This document shows positions 1-8,774 of a stretch of DNA of 44,417 nt, piece after piece. This stretch comes from Oscillospiraceae bacterium (lineage in GTDB: Bacteria > Bacillota > Clostridia > Oscillospirales > CAG-272): NCBI GenBank assembly GCA_015065215.1, contig SVQT01000013.1, positions 1-44,417 on the forward strand. The letters are read 5' to 3'. Below the pieces are notes generated by a model. That model did no database searches and was not told the DNA's origin. It saw nothing but the letters and a program-made list of their open reading frames with translations. Each line of letters opens with the position of its first letter. Position 1 is the first letter of the stretch. The position numbers and the translations under genes are program-made.

Positions 1-794
1 TCATCAATTGCGAGATTCTGGCGCAGCTTATCGCACTGACCGTCGATAATGCCGTCCTCATTGTCATAAAAGTCACAGGGGGATTTATAGCCTGACGTAT
101 ATCCAAAGCGCAAATCATAGCCCCTCTCCATCATATCCTCGTGGACCTCACGCTCGGGGCGATGATAGCAAGCAGCAAAGATCATGCCGTCAAAGCCAAA
201 TTGCCTGGCATATTCACGGCAGGCATCAAAGGTCTCTTTTTGACTTTCGGCGCTTTGAAAACACCCGCTGAGGCGTTGCTGCTGGTAAACGAACAGCACG
301 GGCTTGTTGTCGATGACGAGATAGTTTTCTCTCTTGAAATAGTTTTCCATCCAGAACGGCATCAGATTTTCGAGCATATCGCTCTCATTTGTGCCACCCC
401 AACGGGGAGAAGCCTCGAACATGATGGCAAATTTCATATATTTTTGAAACTTTGCGTGAAACAGCGCCTCATGCAGTCCGTGACCGCAACGCAAATGATC
501 CGCAGTAACAGGCTTTCCGAAGTTTTCGGGCTTGCGATACCAGCAATGGATAAAGCAATTGATACCGTGCTCTACCGCCCATTTGATCTCCCAATCACAG
601 ACCTCCGGATTTTCTTCATCGTAGTATCCCATAAGCGGCGTACGGTCGGGATAGCTGTCCGCAAGATCATCAAAGCCCTCATGAATTCCTGCAGCGCCCT
701 TTTTCCACGCGGCGTAATAGTGTGCCGCCACGATGCGATCCGACGTTGCGGGCTCGGGCTTGGGAATGTAATTTTCCAATTTGATGTTATACAT
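1..794 (-). CDS. GH99/WbsX-like glycoside-acting protein (3' end beyond window)
   Basis: The start is an ATG at 794 with AGAGGT a few bases upstream; 264 codons are visible before the window edge, so the C-terminus is missing. The N-terminal part has the pattern of glycoside hydrolase family 99-like (WbsX-type) proteins: VAAHYYAAW near residue 22, then a region containing PLMGYYDEENPEV and ending AVEHGINCFIHCWY, and later a stretch with a conserved aromatic-rich core (FAIMFEASPRWGG). Members occur in cell-surface polysaccharide clusters, and true GH99 enzymes cleave internal alpha-mannosidic bonds; substrate here cannot be read. No signal peptide is visible, so it is probably cytoplasmic. It lies 37 bp downstream of a sugar isomerase in the same direction, which suggests one operon for handling a glycan-derived sugar. 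Family assignment is from pattern recognition only. Confidence 0.65.
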   Translation of the reverse strand, partial: MYNIKLENYIPKPEPATSDRIVAAHYYAAWKKGAAGIHEGFDDLADSYPDRTPLMGYYDEENPEVCDWEIKWAVEHGINCFIHCWYRKPENFGKPVTADHLRCGHGLHEALFHAKFQKYMKFAIMFEASPRWGGTNESDMLENLMPFWMENYFKRENYLVIDNKPVLFVYQQQRLSGCFQSAESQKETFDACREYARQFGFDGMIFAACYHRPEREVHEDMMERGYDLRFGYTSGYKSPCDFYDNEDGIIDGQCDKLRQNLAID

Positions 795-831
795 AGCGTA
801 CCTCTTATCTGTTCTTGATCTTCTGTAAAAA

Positions 832-2259
832 TCATCTGACCTCGATCAGCTCGATGCCGCTGATCTTTGCGAATTTACGTAAGATGTCCATATGATGTCC
901 AACGCCAAGCGCCAGATGATGTGTGGGACCTGCCTCACACCAACGGGCAAGAAATGCGCAAACGTTACCGCCGAAGCTGACGCGTGTGTTGGTGTTTCCT
1001 GTTTGGGGAATGTCTCCCGCAATAGACATTCCTTCTGCCGCGATCATTTTAAACTTTCCGTTGCGGTCCACGTTGATGCTGAGCATGGTGATGGGACCTG
1101 CTTTGAGTGAAAATTCAACACCGATACCGCTTCCCGATTTGCCGTGATATTTTTTCAGCTTGCGAAGTCTCGGCTTGCCCTCGGCGATGGCGATGTTGTG
1201 AGGGCCGTCGTGCCCGATGAGTACCACGTCATCGCAAACGTCAAAGGGGTGGATCTCTGCAAAGGAGCCGCCCCCGCCGATGTTTTTCATAATAAGCATC
1301 GCCGCCGCTGTTTTGAGGTCTGCCTCTCCTGCCAAGGGAATGCCCGATGAGGTCAGGAGCGTGTTGCCGATGATCAGATTTGCCGCCAGTTGCTCATAGG
1401 GGTTGTTTGGCTCGCTCTTGTAATAGTAGGCGAGTGCCGTTAGCTTATTGTCACGGACGAGCTTTTTGAGTGCCACCGCCTGCCTTGCCGAATAGGAAAG
1501 ATCCTCGTTTTTTACGTAGTCGGTCAAGGGGTCGATAGACGGGTCGCATATTTCAAACGTGCTTTTGATCTCCTCGATCTGCGCAGAGATCTCTTCCACC
1601 GTAACTGCATCCGAAAGTCTTGCCAGCTCGCACATTTCCAGCATTTTGACGTGAGAGCCGAATGCGGCGGTAAACGCCGTGGGATCGGTGTGCATATCGT
1701 ACATGCCCTCGTAGGTGTGGCCGAGATAACCGAAGGTCTCATACTTAAAGCCCGCCATCGCATTTGCCGCCGATACCCATTCGGAGACCTGCTTTTGTAT
1801 ATAGTCACTTTGCGAGGAGGATGCCACGATGCAAGGAGGAATCTTTCTTCCGAGCCGCTCATATACGCCCGCGATCTCGGGCATGGCGCAAACGTCGTCG
1901 TTGCAAAGCTGCATATACGTCGTCGTATGAGAATAATCCAAATGCTCCAATGGTTGAATGCCTACTAATATCTGCGGGATATCGAGATACCTTGCAAACG
2001 GTGCGCAAACGGCGGAAGGGACGTAGGTGGAGAGAAGGATGAACAGAAGGTCTGCATCCTCCTTTTTGAGAGCCCTTACGGCAGCAAAAGCCGACTCTGC
2101 ACAGTCGATATATCCGATATCGACCACGTCGCAGGATACGGGGCTCAGATATGCCCCGAACTGCGCGCTTTTCGCCATCAGCTCCTCACGGAGGCCTTCA
2201 AATTGCTGAAAATAAATATAATGACCAAGCGAAACGATCGCAATTTTTGCTTTTTTCAT
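832..2259 (-). CDS. L-fucose/L-arabinose isomerase family protein
   Basis: A 475-residue protein resembling AraA-type isomerases of the fucose/arabinose isomerase superfamily, which interconvert aldoses and ketoses using a divalent metal. Visible landmarks are YLGHTYEGMYDMHTDPTAF in the first half, GGGSFAEIHPFD (candidate metal Glu and nearby residues), GHDGPHNIAI, and a C-terminal GPTHHLALGVGHH with candidate metal-binding histidines. It is close to the usual AraA length (about 475-500). The start is placed at the ATG at 2259 because AAGGAGGG lies 7 bp upstream; an in-frame ATG at 2310 has no such site. It is first in a leftward pair with the GH99-like gene and is divergent from an AraC regulator, so induction by a sugar is likely. 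The actual sugar (arabinose, fucose or another) is not determinable; no arabinose kinase or epimerase is next to it. Confidence 0.72.
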   Translation of the reverse strand: MKKAKIAIVSLGHYIYFQQFEGLREELMAKSAQFGAYLSPVSCDVVDIGYIDCAESAFAAVRALKKEDADLLFILLSTYVPSAVCAPFARYLDIPQILVGIQPLEHLDYSHTTTYMQLCNDDVCAMPEIAGVYERLGRKIPPCIVASSSQSDYIQKQVSEWVSAANAMAGFKYETFGYLGHTYEGMYDMHTDPTAFTAAFGSHVKMLEMCELARLSDAVTVEEISAQIEEIKSTFEICDPSIDPLTDYVKNEDLSYSARQAVALKKLVRDNKLTALAYYYKSEPNNPYEQLAANLIIGNTLLTSSGIPLAGEADLKTAAAMLIMKNIGGGGSFAEIHPFDVCDDVVLIGHDGPHNIAIAEGKPRLRKLKKYHGKSGSGIGVEFSLKAGPITMLSINVDRNGKFKMIAAEGMSIAGDIPQTGNTNTRVSFGGNVCAFLARWCEAGPTHHLALGVGHHMDILRKFAKISGIELIEVR

Positions 2260-2352
2260 GGTTACGCCCTCCTTTTGTACCATTTTAGCATAAAGAGCCT
2301 CAAATATCATCGGATAATATGCTCATTTATAGCACGATCTGTCCAATGATGC

Positions 2353-2381
2353 TTGACAAAAATATTTTGCTATGCTATACT
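2353..2381 (+). promoter_or_regulatory. Sigma-A promoter of the AraC-family gene
   Basis: TTGACA at 2353-2358 and TATACT at 2376-2381 are separated by 17 bp. A start site near 2388 would give a leader of about 20 nt before the ATG at 2408. The same 148-bp gap must hold the promoter of the leftward isomerase operon, which I could not place confidently. Confidence 0.8.
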
Positions 2382-2407
2382 GGATTCGTTAAAGGGGAGA
2401 TACGTAT

Positions 2408-3211
2408 ATGATGCTTTCGGACAGCTTTTACCTGGATATTGAAAAAATACAGATTGCCCATGAATTCATCCTTGACAGAATACAGAAATGTGAGTACCCT
2501 TCGGGGAGAGGCCATTACGGGCTCGTTTACGTGTTGAGCGGAAAAGCGGAGTACCGTTTTTTCACGGGTGATCGCATCACGATCACGGATGGCGACGTAC
2601 TGTTTCTTTCGCCAAATTGCGCTTATTCCATTGTTACGGAAAGGGCATTCAAGCATTATACCGTAAATTTTGATCTTCACGAGGATTCGTCACATCTTGA
2701 TGCGTTAGGGAGGGCGTATTGTCTGCTGCAAGGAAAGAAATCGGAGCAGATCGAGCGGATCTTAAAAGAATTGATCGGCGCATGGAGCTTGAAAAAGGCA
2801 GGCTATGAAATGCGGTCGGTGGGTTATCTTTATGAGCTGCTCTCGCAATTTTATTTTGAGTATACGAAGGAACAGAATTCTGCGATCTGTCAAAGGCTGC
2901 TCCCCGCCAAGGAGCATATCGAGCAAAATTTCAAAGCCCCCATGACCTTGGAGCAGTTAGCGTTTATTTCCAACATGAGTGTGACGAATTTCAGACGGGA
3001 ATGGAAAAAAATATATGCAGAGGCACCGATGCAATACCGTGACGCGATACGGCTTGATTATGCCAAGGAATATCTGAATAGCGGGTATTATACGGTTTCG
3101 GAGATCGCAGAAAAATGCGGATTTGATGACGTGAGCTATTTCGTTCGATTCTTTAAAAAGAACGTAGGCGTGACCCCCGGAGAATTTCGACGGCAACTGT
3201 TAAAAAACTGA
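2408..3211 (+). CDS. AraC family transcriptional regulator
   Basis: A 267-residue regulator with an N-terminal cupin-like sensing domain (about residues 15-110, including GRGHYGLVYVLSGKAEYRF) and a C-terminal double helix-turn-helix of the AraC/XylS type (about 165-262; MTLEQLAFISNMSVTNFRREWK, then SEIAEKCGFDDVSYFVRFFKK and the family signature ending GVTPGEFRR). GGGGAGA lies 7 bp before the ATG. It is divergent from the isomerase/GH99-like pair, the standard arrangement for an AraC-type activator of sugar genes, so it most likely senses the sugar or a metabolite of that operon. The ligand is unknown. Confidence 0.9.
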   Translation: MMLSDSFYLDIEKIQIAHEFILDRIQKCEYPSGRGHYGLVYVLSGKAEYRFFTGDRITITDGDVLFLSPNCAYSIVTERAFKHYTVNFDLHEDSSHLDALGRAYCLLQGKKSEQIERILKELIGAWSLKKAGYEMRSVGYLYELLSQFYFEYTKEQNSAICQRLLPAKEHIEQNFKAPMTLEQLAFISNMSVTNFRREWKKIYAEAPMQYRDAIRLDYAKEYLNSGYYTVSEIAEKCGFDDVSYFVRFFKKNVGVTPGEFRRQLLKN

Positions 3212-3258
3212 AAAAAAGGCAATATCCCATACCGTTTGGTGGGATATTGCCTTTTTTT
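3211..3258. terminator. Bidirectional terminator between araC-type gene and spoIVB
   Basis: A 19-bp perfect stem, arms 3211-3229 and 3240-3258, with an A-run on the left and a T-run on the right, so it can stop transcription from both sides. It overlaps the stop codons of both convergent genes by a base or two. Confidence 0.93.
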
Positions 3259-4288
3259 ATGATAGCGGCACCGCCATATTGGAGAGCATATTCTCAATGA
3301 ATATCCCATACCCCGTGGTGGGATCGCCGATGAGGACGTGAGTGACCGCGCCGATGAGGTGCCCGTCCTGAATGATGGGGCTGCCGCTCATGCCTTGGAT
3401 GATACCGCCGGTTTTGGCAAGCAACTCTTTATCGGTTACATGGATCGTGAAGCATTTGTTGCCCTGGGCGGTATGATGGACACAGGAGATTTCCGCCGTA
3501 TATTCCCGTGGCGTGTTGTCGTCCAGCGTACACCACAGTGTTACCGCACCGTCGTGGACCTCGTTCCTGTACGCAATAGGCAGCTTGCCCGCTGGCAACG
3601 CGGGGCGATCGGTAAAGCTGCCAAAAACGCCGCAAGGTGTGTTTTGTGTCAGTACGCCAATGCGATCAGCGGAAAAATGTCCTTTCAACTCGCCCGGCGA
3701 GCCAACGGCTCCCCGACTGAGCCCCCCGATGGTTACGCCCATCACACTGCCACGGGATAGCGGGATCAAGGCGCCGCTTTCCCCATCGCAAATGCCGTGC
3801 CCAAGCCCGCCGAAGGTGTTGTGATCGGTTACAAAGGTAACAGTGCCGATGCCAGCGCCCGAGTCCCGAACAAATAATCCTGTGCGCAGCTTTCCGTCGC
3901 TGTCGCAGGGCAGAGGCACCAACTGCGCGTTTCGCTCCTGCCCCTCTCGCCGATAGGAAAATTCGATACCGGTTTGTCCGTTTTTGGTGATTTCTGCCGA
4001 TAATTCGGCGGCGTTTTTGATTTCTTTGCCATTGACCTGATAAATGCAGTCGCCGGGGCAGAGCCCCGCCGCCTTTGCCGGATTTTGCGGCTTTCCGCCG
4101 CACGGTACATCGCAATAACCAACCACAAGCACCCCGTCTGTGACAAAGCGCACCCCAAAGGGGATTCCACCCACAAAAAGGCATGGCCGCTCTTTGGTGG
4201 CGCCCGCGGTCGGCAAGATCAGCACCGTTATGATAAAAAGGAAGATAAGCAGAAAACTGCCGATCCTTTTGATTTTATTTGAACGCAT
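3257..4288 (-). CDS. spoIVB: SpoIVB sporulation signalling serine protease
   Basis: SpoIVB is made in the forespore, secreted into the space between the two membranes, and cleaves SpoIVFA to trigger sigma-K activation in the mother cell. This 343-residue protein has an N-terminal hydrophobic segment (about 11-30), a PDZ domain (about 45-115, with AKAAGLCPGDCIYQVNGKEI), and an S55 peptidase domain. The catalytic triad is visible: His164 in FGGLGHGICDG, Asp286 in HVTDKELL, Ser301 in GIIQGMSGSPI. The tail GAVTHVLIGDPTTGYGIFIE is characteristic. Start: ATG at 4288 with GGGGGA about 8 bp upstream; a TTG five codons earlier overlaps that site. It is shorter than the B. subtilis protein (426) but complete in all catalytic parts. 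A sigma-F/G promoter is expected but I could not identify one confidently in 4289-4455. Confidence 0.93.
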   Translation of the reverse strand: MRSNKIKRIGSFLLIFLFIITVLILPTAGATKERPCLFVGGIPFGVRFVTDGVLVVGYCDVPCGGKPQNPAKAAGLCPGDCIYQVNGKEIKNAAELSAEITKNGQTGIEFSYRREGQERNAQLVPLPCDSDGKLRTGLFVRDSGAGIGTVTFVTDHNTFGGLGHGICDGESGALIPLSRGSVMGVTIGGLSRGAVGSPGELKGHFSADRIGVLTQNTPCGVFGSFTDRPALPAGKLPIAYRNEVHDGAVTLWCTLDDNTPREYTAEISCVHHTAQGNKCFTIHVTDKELLAKTGGIIQGMSGSPIIQDGHLIGAVTHVLIGDPTTGYGIFIENMLSNMAVPLS

Positions 4289-4455
4289 GATTTTTTCCCC
4301 CAAAAATTTCGCTCGATATTACTATGCACAGCGAAAAGCCGTTTCATCAATAACAATAAAAACGCTTATTGCCATCATTTTATCGGTACCTGTATTCAAC
4401 GATGTTTAAGGATCTTTTTTCGTGCTGGAAAAATTTGAAGAAGAGCTTTTTTGAA

Positions 4456-4484
4456 TTGACAAATCCTTGAAAAAAAGTTATAAT
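4456..4484 (+). promoter_or_regulatory. Promoter of the marR-ABC exporter operon
   Basis: TTGACA (4456-4461), 17-bp spacer, TATAAT (4479-4484): a full consensus sigma-A promoter. The start site would fall at about 4491, inside the palindrome at 4490-4505. Confidence 0.88.
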
Positions 4485-4489
4485 GATAA

Positions 4490-4505
4490 TTAGTTTATAA
4501 ACTAA
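4490..4505. promoter_or_regulatory. Probable MarR operator (perfect 16-bp palindrome)
   Basis: TTAGTTTATAAACTAA is its own reverse complement and sits at the predicted transcription start, 18 bp before the MarR gene. AT-rich palindromes of this kind are typical MarR-family operators, so autorepression of the whole operon is likely. Confidence 0.82.
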
Positions 4506-4523
4506 CAATCGAAAGGACTGCTT

Positions 4524-5009
4524 ATGTCGAAATCACACTTTTTGCCACCGCCCCCTGAGCGGGCAGAGCTGCGCGAGGTACCGCAGGCGCCCCGCATGAT
4601 TATGGAGATTTCTCACCTGCTACGCTTTCGTGTCAGGCGCGGCGAAGAAGAGGGGATTATGACCCAGAATACCGCCAGGCTGATATTGGCGCATTTGGCT
4701 GTGCGCGACTGTGCCAATCAACTGGAGCTGGTACGCCTGACCCGTTTGAAAGCCCCCACTGTCAGCGTTTTGCTGCGGCGCATGGAAGCAGAAGGATATG
4801 TGAAACGGGAAACCGACGCCAATGACCGCCGTGCCGTTCGTGTGTTTCTGACCGAAAAAGGGAGAGATTTTGATAAGGAGCATCTTTCCCGTATTTCGAA
4901 CAACGATCAGCTGGCAATGCGCGGCATATCCGCCGAGGAGGAAGCGTTGCTTGTCAATTTACTCATCCGTGTGCGGGATAATTTGACAGAGAGAGGCGAG
5001 GGTAAATGA
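4524..5009 (+). CDS. MarR family transcriptional regulator
   Basis: A 161-residue winged-helix regulator. The central part (about residues 50-115) has the MarR pattern: LARLTRLKAPTVSVLLRRM-like recognition helix, followed by the wing GYVKRETDANDRRAVRVFLTEKG. The C-terminal helices would form the dimer interface. GAAAGGA precedes the ATG. Its stop overlaps the start of the first ABC gene (ATGA, 5006-5009), so the three or four genes are translationally coupled. MarR proteins of this arrangement usually repress an exporter and release DNA on binding a small molecule; the palindrome at 4490-4505 is the obvious binding site. Confidence 0.92.
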   Translation: MSKSHFLPPPPERAELREVPQAPRMIMEISHLLRFRVRRGEEEGIMTQNTARLILAHLAVRDCANQLELVRLTRLKAPTVSVLLRRMEAEGYVKRETDANDRRAVRVFLTEKGRDFDKEHLSRISNNDQLAMRGISAEEEALLVNLLIRVRDNLTERGEGK

Positions 5010-6808
5010 GAAAACTCTTTCGATACTTAAAACCCTATTGGCATTATGCCATTATTTCCCCATTATTGATGATCCTGGAGGTTACGGCAGATCTTTGCCT
5101 GCCCTATTTGATGTCCTTTATCGTCAATTACGGTATCGTTGGGGATACTATTGCCGAAAACAGATTTGCCTATACAGTGATGAACCTCCTGTTTGGAGAG
5201 GGAAATTATCGCTCTTGGCATATCATTCTAACCTTTGGCGTGATGATGTTACTGGTGACCTTGATCGGCGGATTTTTCGGCACCTTTTGCGCTTATACCG
5301 CCGCCAAGGCGTCGCAAGGCTTTGGTCACGATTTGCGCAAGGCCGCTTACCAAAAGGTCATGTCGCTGTCGATCGAGCAGACCGATCAGTTTACCACAGG
5401 CTCGCTGGTTACCCGCATGACAAACGATATTGCCATGATCGTGGAATTTATGGAAATGATTTTGCGTATGTTTGTGCGTGCCCCGTTTTTTATGATCGGG
5501 GGTACCTTCTTCCTGCTGTCATTGGACATCAAATTCGGCGTGGTGCTGCTGGCGGCGTTGCCCCTGCTTATCATCACGCTGATCCTGGTGCTGACACGCG
5601 CGGTGCCGCTTTTTAGCACTGTGCAAAAGCGCCTGGACCGTGTCAATTGCGTGGTGCAGGAAAATGTCAGCGGTGCCCGTGTGGTCAAGGCCTATGTGCG
5701 CGAGGACTATGAATGTGAGCGCTTTCGTGACGCGAACGGGGAATTGCGCAATGTGAACTACCGTGTGCAGCGTTTGATGGCGATTATCCATCCGGTTTTG
5801 GTGGTGGTACAGAATCTTGCCGTGATCGCGATTATCTGGCTTGGCGGCAAAACCATTGCGCAGGGTCTTGGCGGTATGAGTACCGGCAACATCATGGCTG
5901 CGGTGACCTACACCATTCAGGTGGTTTCCTCTATTATGATGATCACCATGATGTTCCAATCGGTCTCCCGCGCGCTGGCCTCTGCCAAACGTGTGCGTGA
6001 GGTGGTGGATTGCGACCCCGTCATCCAAAGCGGAGAGAAAAGCGCTGATCCCGCCCCTGTCGCGGTGGCCTTTCGCAATGTGACCTTCCGCTATCCCGGT
6101 ACGGTAGGCTCCCCTGTGTTGCGGAATATCCATTTGGAGATCAAAAAGGGCGAGACGCTCGCCATTGTGGGTGCAACCGGGTCGGGCAAATCCTCACTGG
6201 TGCGCATGCTCCCGCGTTTTTATGATGCCACGGAGGGCGAGGTGATGATTGACGGCCTTTCGGTACGGGAATATGATCTGACCAAGCTGCGCCAAAAGAT
6301 TGCTTTCGTATTGCAAAAAAGCGAGCTTTTCTCGGATACCGTAGCGAATAATATCCGTTGGGGCAAAAAAGACGCGACTGACGACGAGGTGCGCAAAGCG
6401 GCGCAAATCGCCCAAGCTGACGAGTTCATTCAAGGCTTTTCTGAAGGATATGAAACCTTTGTGGCCGAAAAGGGCGCCTCACTGTCGGGCGGGCAAAAGC
6501 AACGCCTTTCGATTGCCAGGGCACTGGTGCGGCGGCCTGAGATTTTGATTTTAGATGACGCTACCTCCGCGCTGGATCTTGCCACCGAGGCAAGGCTACG
6601 CAAAGCGCTCAATGAAGCGATGGCGGATACCACGGTGATCCTGATCGCGCAACGGATTGCCAGCGTCAGGGAGGCAGATCGGATCGCCGTGATCGAAAAC
6701 GGCACGATCAAAGCCTGCGCGCCGCATGATGAGCTGATGCAAAGCTGCGATACTTACCGAGAGATCTATGCCTCTCAGATAGAGAGAGGGGGTGCGGCGA
6801 ATGGATAA
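5006..6808 (+). CDS. Heterodimeric ABC exporter subunit with degenerate ATPase site
   Basis: A 600-residue half transporter: six membrane segments in residues 1-310 and one nucleotide-binding domain. Visible motifs are Walker A GATGSGKS (389-396), signature LSGGQ (493-497) and Walker B ILILDD (513-518). The catalytic Glu after Walker B is replaced by Asp518 and the switch His is replaced by Gln549 (IAQRIAS). These changes match the degenerate half of heterodimeric exporters such as LmrCD, BmrCD and TM287/288. Its signature is intact, as needed to complete the partner's catalytic site. It overlaps marR by 4 bp and the second ABC gene by 8 bp, so the two are made together. Drug or peptide efflux is likely; substrate is unknown. 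Confidence 0.93.
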   Translation: MRKLFRYLKPYWHYAIISPLLMILEVTADLCLPYLMSFIVNYGIVGDTIAENRFAYTVMNLLFGEGNYRSWHIILTFGVMMLLVTLIGGFFGTFCAYTAAKASQGFGHDLRKAAYQKVMSLSIEQTDQFTTGSLVTRMTNDIAMIVEFMEMILRMFVRAPFFMIGGTFFLLSLDIKFGVVLLAALPLLIITLILVLTRAVPLFSTVQKRLDRVNCVVQENVSGARVVKAYVREDYECERFRDANGELRNVNYRVQRLMAIIHPVLVVVQNLAVIAIIWLGGKTIAQGLGGMSTGNIMAAVTYTIQVVSSIMMITMMFQSVSRALASAKRVREVVDCDPVIQSGEKSADPAPVAVAFRNVTFRYPGTVGSPVLRNIHLEIKKGETLAIVGATGSGKSSLVRMLPRFYDATEGEVMIDGLSVREYDLTKLRQKIAFVLQKSELFSDTVANNIRWGKKDATDDEVRKAAQIAQADEFIQGFSEGYETFVAEKGASLSGGQKQRLSIARALVRRPEILILDDATSALDLATEARLRKALNEAMADTTVILIAQRIASVREADRIAVIENGTIKACAPHDELMQSCDTYREIYASQIERGGAANG

Positions 6809-8774
6809 GCAAAAGCAATTGCCTATGCCCGGTCCCGGCGGCAGAAACAACATGAGCCGCGTGAACGGCGAAAAGCCCAAGCACACCAAGCAGACACTAA
6901 AACGGCTGACCAAATATATTGGGCGCAGTCGCTATGTGCTCATCGCCCTGCTTGCCTTAACCTTACTGATTGCGCTTATTGATCTCACGGGCCCCCTACT
7001 ACAGGGGAATGCCATTGACGCCATTGAAGCGGTGCATTACGACGCTTCGACCTATGTGGAGGGTGGCGAGAATACGCCGCTGTATGACTATAGTGCCAAG
7101 GACCCACGGTATGACGGGATGCAGATCAAGACAAAATATGTGGTTCATTGGCGGCGGGAAGCGTACATTGGTAAAAAGGATACCGTGACAAACGGTATGC
7201 TGCCCAACCTGATTGCGATGGGCGTTTTGTTCGCCGTTTCGGCAGTGCTGAATTATTTTATGGGGATCCTTGCGGCAAAGCTGTCACAGCGCACCGTTTA
7301 TACCATGCGCAACGATCTGTTTGAAAAGATTTCACGCTTGCCCATCCGCTATCTGGATACGCACAAGCACGGAGATATTATGTCCCGCATCACCAACGAT
7401 GTGGAAAATGTATCCAATGCCATCTCCAGCTCGATCACCCTGTTGTTCTCGGGGCTTCTGACCATTGTCGGTGCTTTGGTAATGATGCTGATTTTAAGCC
7501 CCGTTATGACGCTTGTTGCCATGATTACCATTCCACTTTCCATCCTGATTTCCTCCAGGCTCACCAAGTTTATGCGCAAGCATTTCATTCGTCGGCAAAA
7601 GCTGCTCGGGGCGCTGAACGGCACAGTGGAGGAAATGGTGACCTCCTACGGCACTGTGGTGGCATACAGTAAAGAGCCTGAAGCAATCGAGAAATTTGGG
7701 GGATATAGCGCGGATTACCGTGATTCCTCTATCAAAGCGCGGGTGTGGGGATCAATTATGGGTCCGATCATGAACTTTCTTGGTAATTTGCAGTATGTGT
7801 TGGTGGCCGCCACCGGCGGCGCGCTCTATCTGTACGGCAAGCCGGGCGGTATCAGCATTGGTAATATCCAATCGATGCTTTCCTATTCCAAAAACTTTAC
7901 AAGACCCATCAATCAGATCGCCAATCAGTACTCCACCATTCTGACCGCGCTGGCCGGTGCCGAACGCATCTTTGAGATTATGGATGGTAGGGACGAGGTT
8001 GACGATGGAAAGAGGCCGATGCCGTCTGCCGAAGTGGAGGGCAATATTTCCTTTAAAAATATCCAGTTCGGCTATGTGCCGGGTGAGCCTGTGCTGAAGG
8101 GACTTGATCTGGAGGTGGGTAAGGGCAAAAAGGTCGCGATTGTCGGTGCCACAGGTTCGGGCAAGACCACTGTTGTCAATTTGCTGACGCGCTTTTATGA
8201 ATTGGATGGAGGCGAGATCAGCATTGACGGCATCAACATCACCGCGGTCCCCAAGACAGATTTGCGTCATGCCATCGCTATCGTATTGCAGGATACGGTG
8301 CTGTTTCGGGATACCATTCGCAATAACATCAAATACGGAGCGGCAAACGCCACCGAAGAAGAGGTGAAGCGTGCCGCCAGACACGCCAAGGCAGATACGT
8401 TTATTGAGCGCTTGCCCGATGGCTATGACACCATGTTGACCGAGGGAGGCGGCAATTTGTCACAGGGGCAGCGACAGCTTTTGTCGATTGCCAGAGCGGT
8501 TTTGGCTGATCCCAAAATTTTGATCTTGGACGAGGCCACTTCCTCTGTAGATACCCGAACCGAAATGCATATTCAGCAGGCTATGGTGGCGTTGATGAAG
8601 AACCGCACCTCGTTGATCATCGCTCATCGTCTTTCCACCATTCGTGACGCGGATACCATTGTGGTCCTGCGTGGAGGCGTGATCGCCGAGGCGGGCAGCC
8701 ATGAGCAATTGCTTGCCAAGGGCGGGGAATACGCCAAGCTTTATAGCAATCAGTTTGCGGGGATTGCCACATGA
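6801..8774 (+). CDS. Heterodimeric ABC exporter subunit with catalytic ATPase site
   Basis: A 657-residue half transporter and partner of the preceding subunit. The N-terminal 30 residues are polar and Pro/Gly-rich. Between membrane segments 1 and 2 there is an outside loop of about 60 residues (around 70-130). The ATPase domain has Walker A GATGSGKT (449-456), Walker B ending D577-E578, and switch His609, all intact, but its signature is LSQGQ (553-557) instead of LSGGQ. This is the mirror image of the first subunit, so one composite site is catalytic and the other degenerate. Start: ATG at 6801 with GAGAGGGGG upstream; a GTG at 6792 lies within that site. The stop overlaps the next gene (ATGA). 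Confidence 0.93.
   Translation: MDKQKQLPMPGPGGRNNMSRVNGEKPKHTKQTLKRLTKYIGRSRYVLIALLALTLLIALIDLTGPLLQGNAIDAIEAVHYDASTYVEGGENTPLYDYSAKDPRYDGMQIKTKYVVHWRREAYIGKKDTVTNGMLPNLIAMGVLFAVSAVLNYFMGILAAKLSQRTVYTMRNDLFEKISRLPIRYLDTHKHGDIMSRITNDVENVSNAISSSITLLFSGLLTIVGALVMMLILSPVMTLVAMITIPLSILISSRLTKFMRKHFIRRQKLLGALNGTVEEMVTSYGTVVAYSKEPEAIEKFGGYSADYRDSSIKARVWGSIMGPIMNFLGNLQYVLVAATGGALYLYGKPGGISIGNIQSMLSYSKNFTRPINQIANQYSTILTALAGAERIFEIMDGRDEVDDGKRPMPSAEVEGNISFKNIQFGYVPGEPVLKGLDLEVGKGKKVAIVGATGSGKTTVVNLLTRFYELDGGEISIDGINITAVPKTDLRHAIAIVLQDTVLFRDTIRNNIKYGAANATEEEVKRAARHAKADTFIERLPDGYDTMLTEGGGNLSQGQRQLLSIARAVLADPKILILDEATSSVDTRTEMHIQQAMVALMKNRTSLIIAHRLSTIRDADTIVVLRGGVIAEAGSHEQLLAKGGEYAKLYSNQFAGIAT

Noticed and set aside
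141..818. A 225-codon plus-strand open frame at the left edge
   Set aside because: The opposite strand encodes the GH99-like protein with a ribosome-binding site and conserved motifs; this frame has neither.
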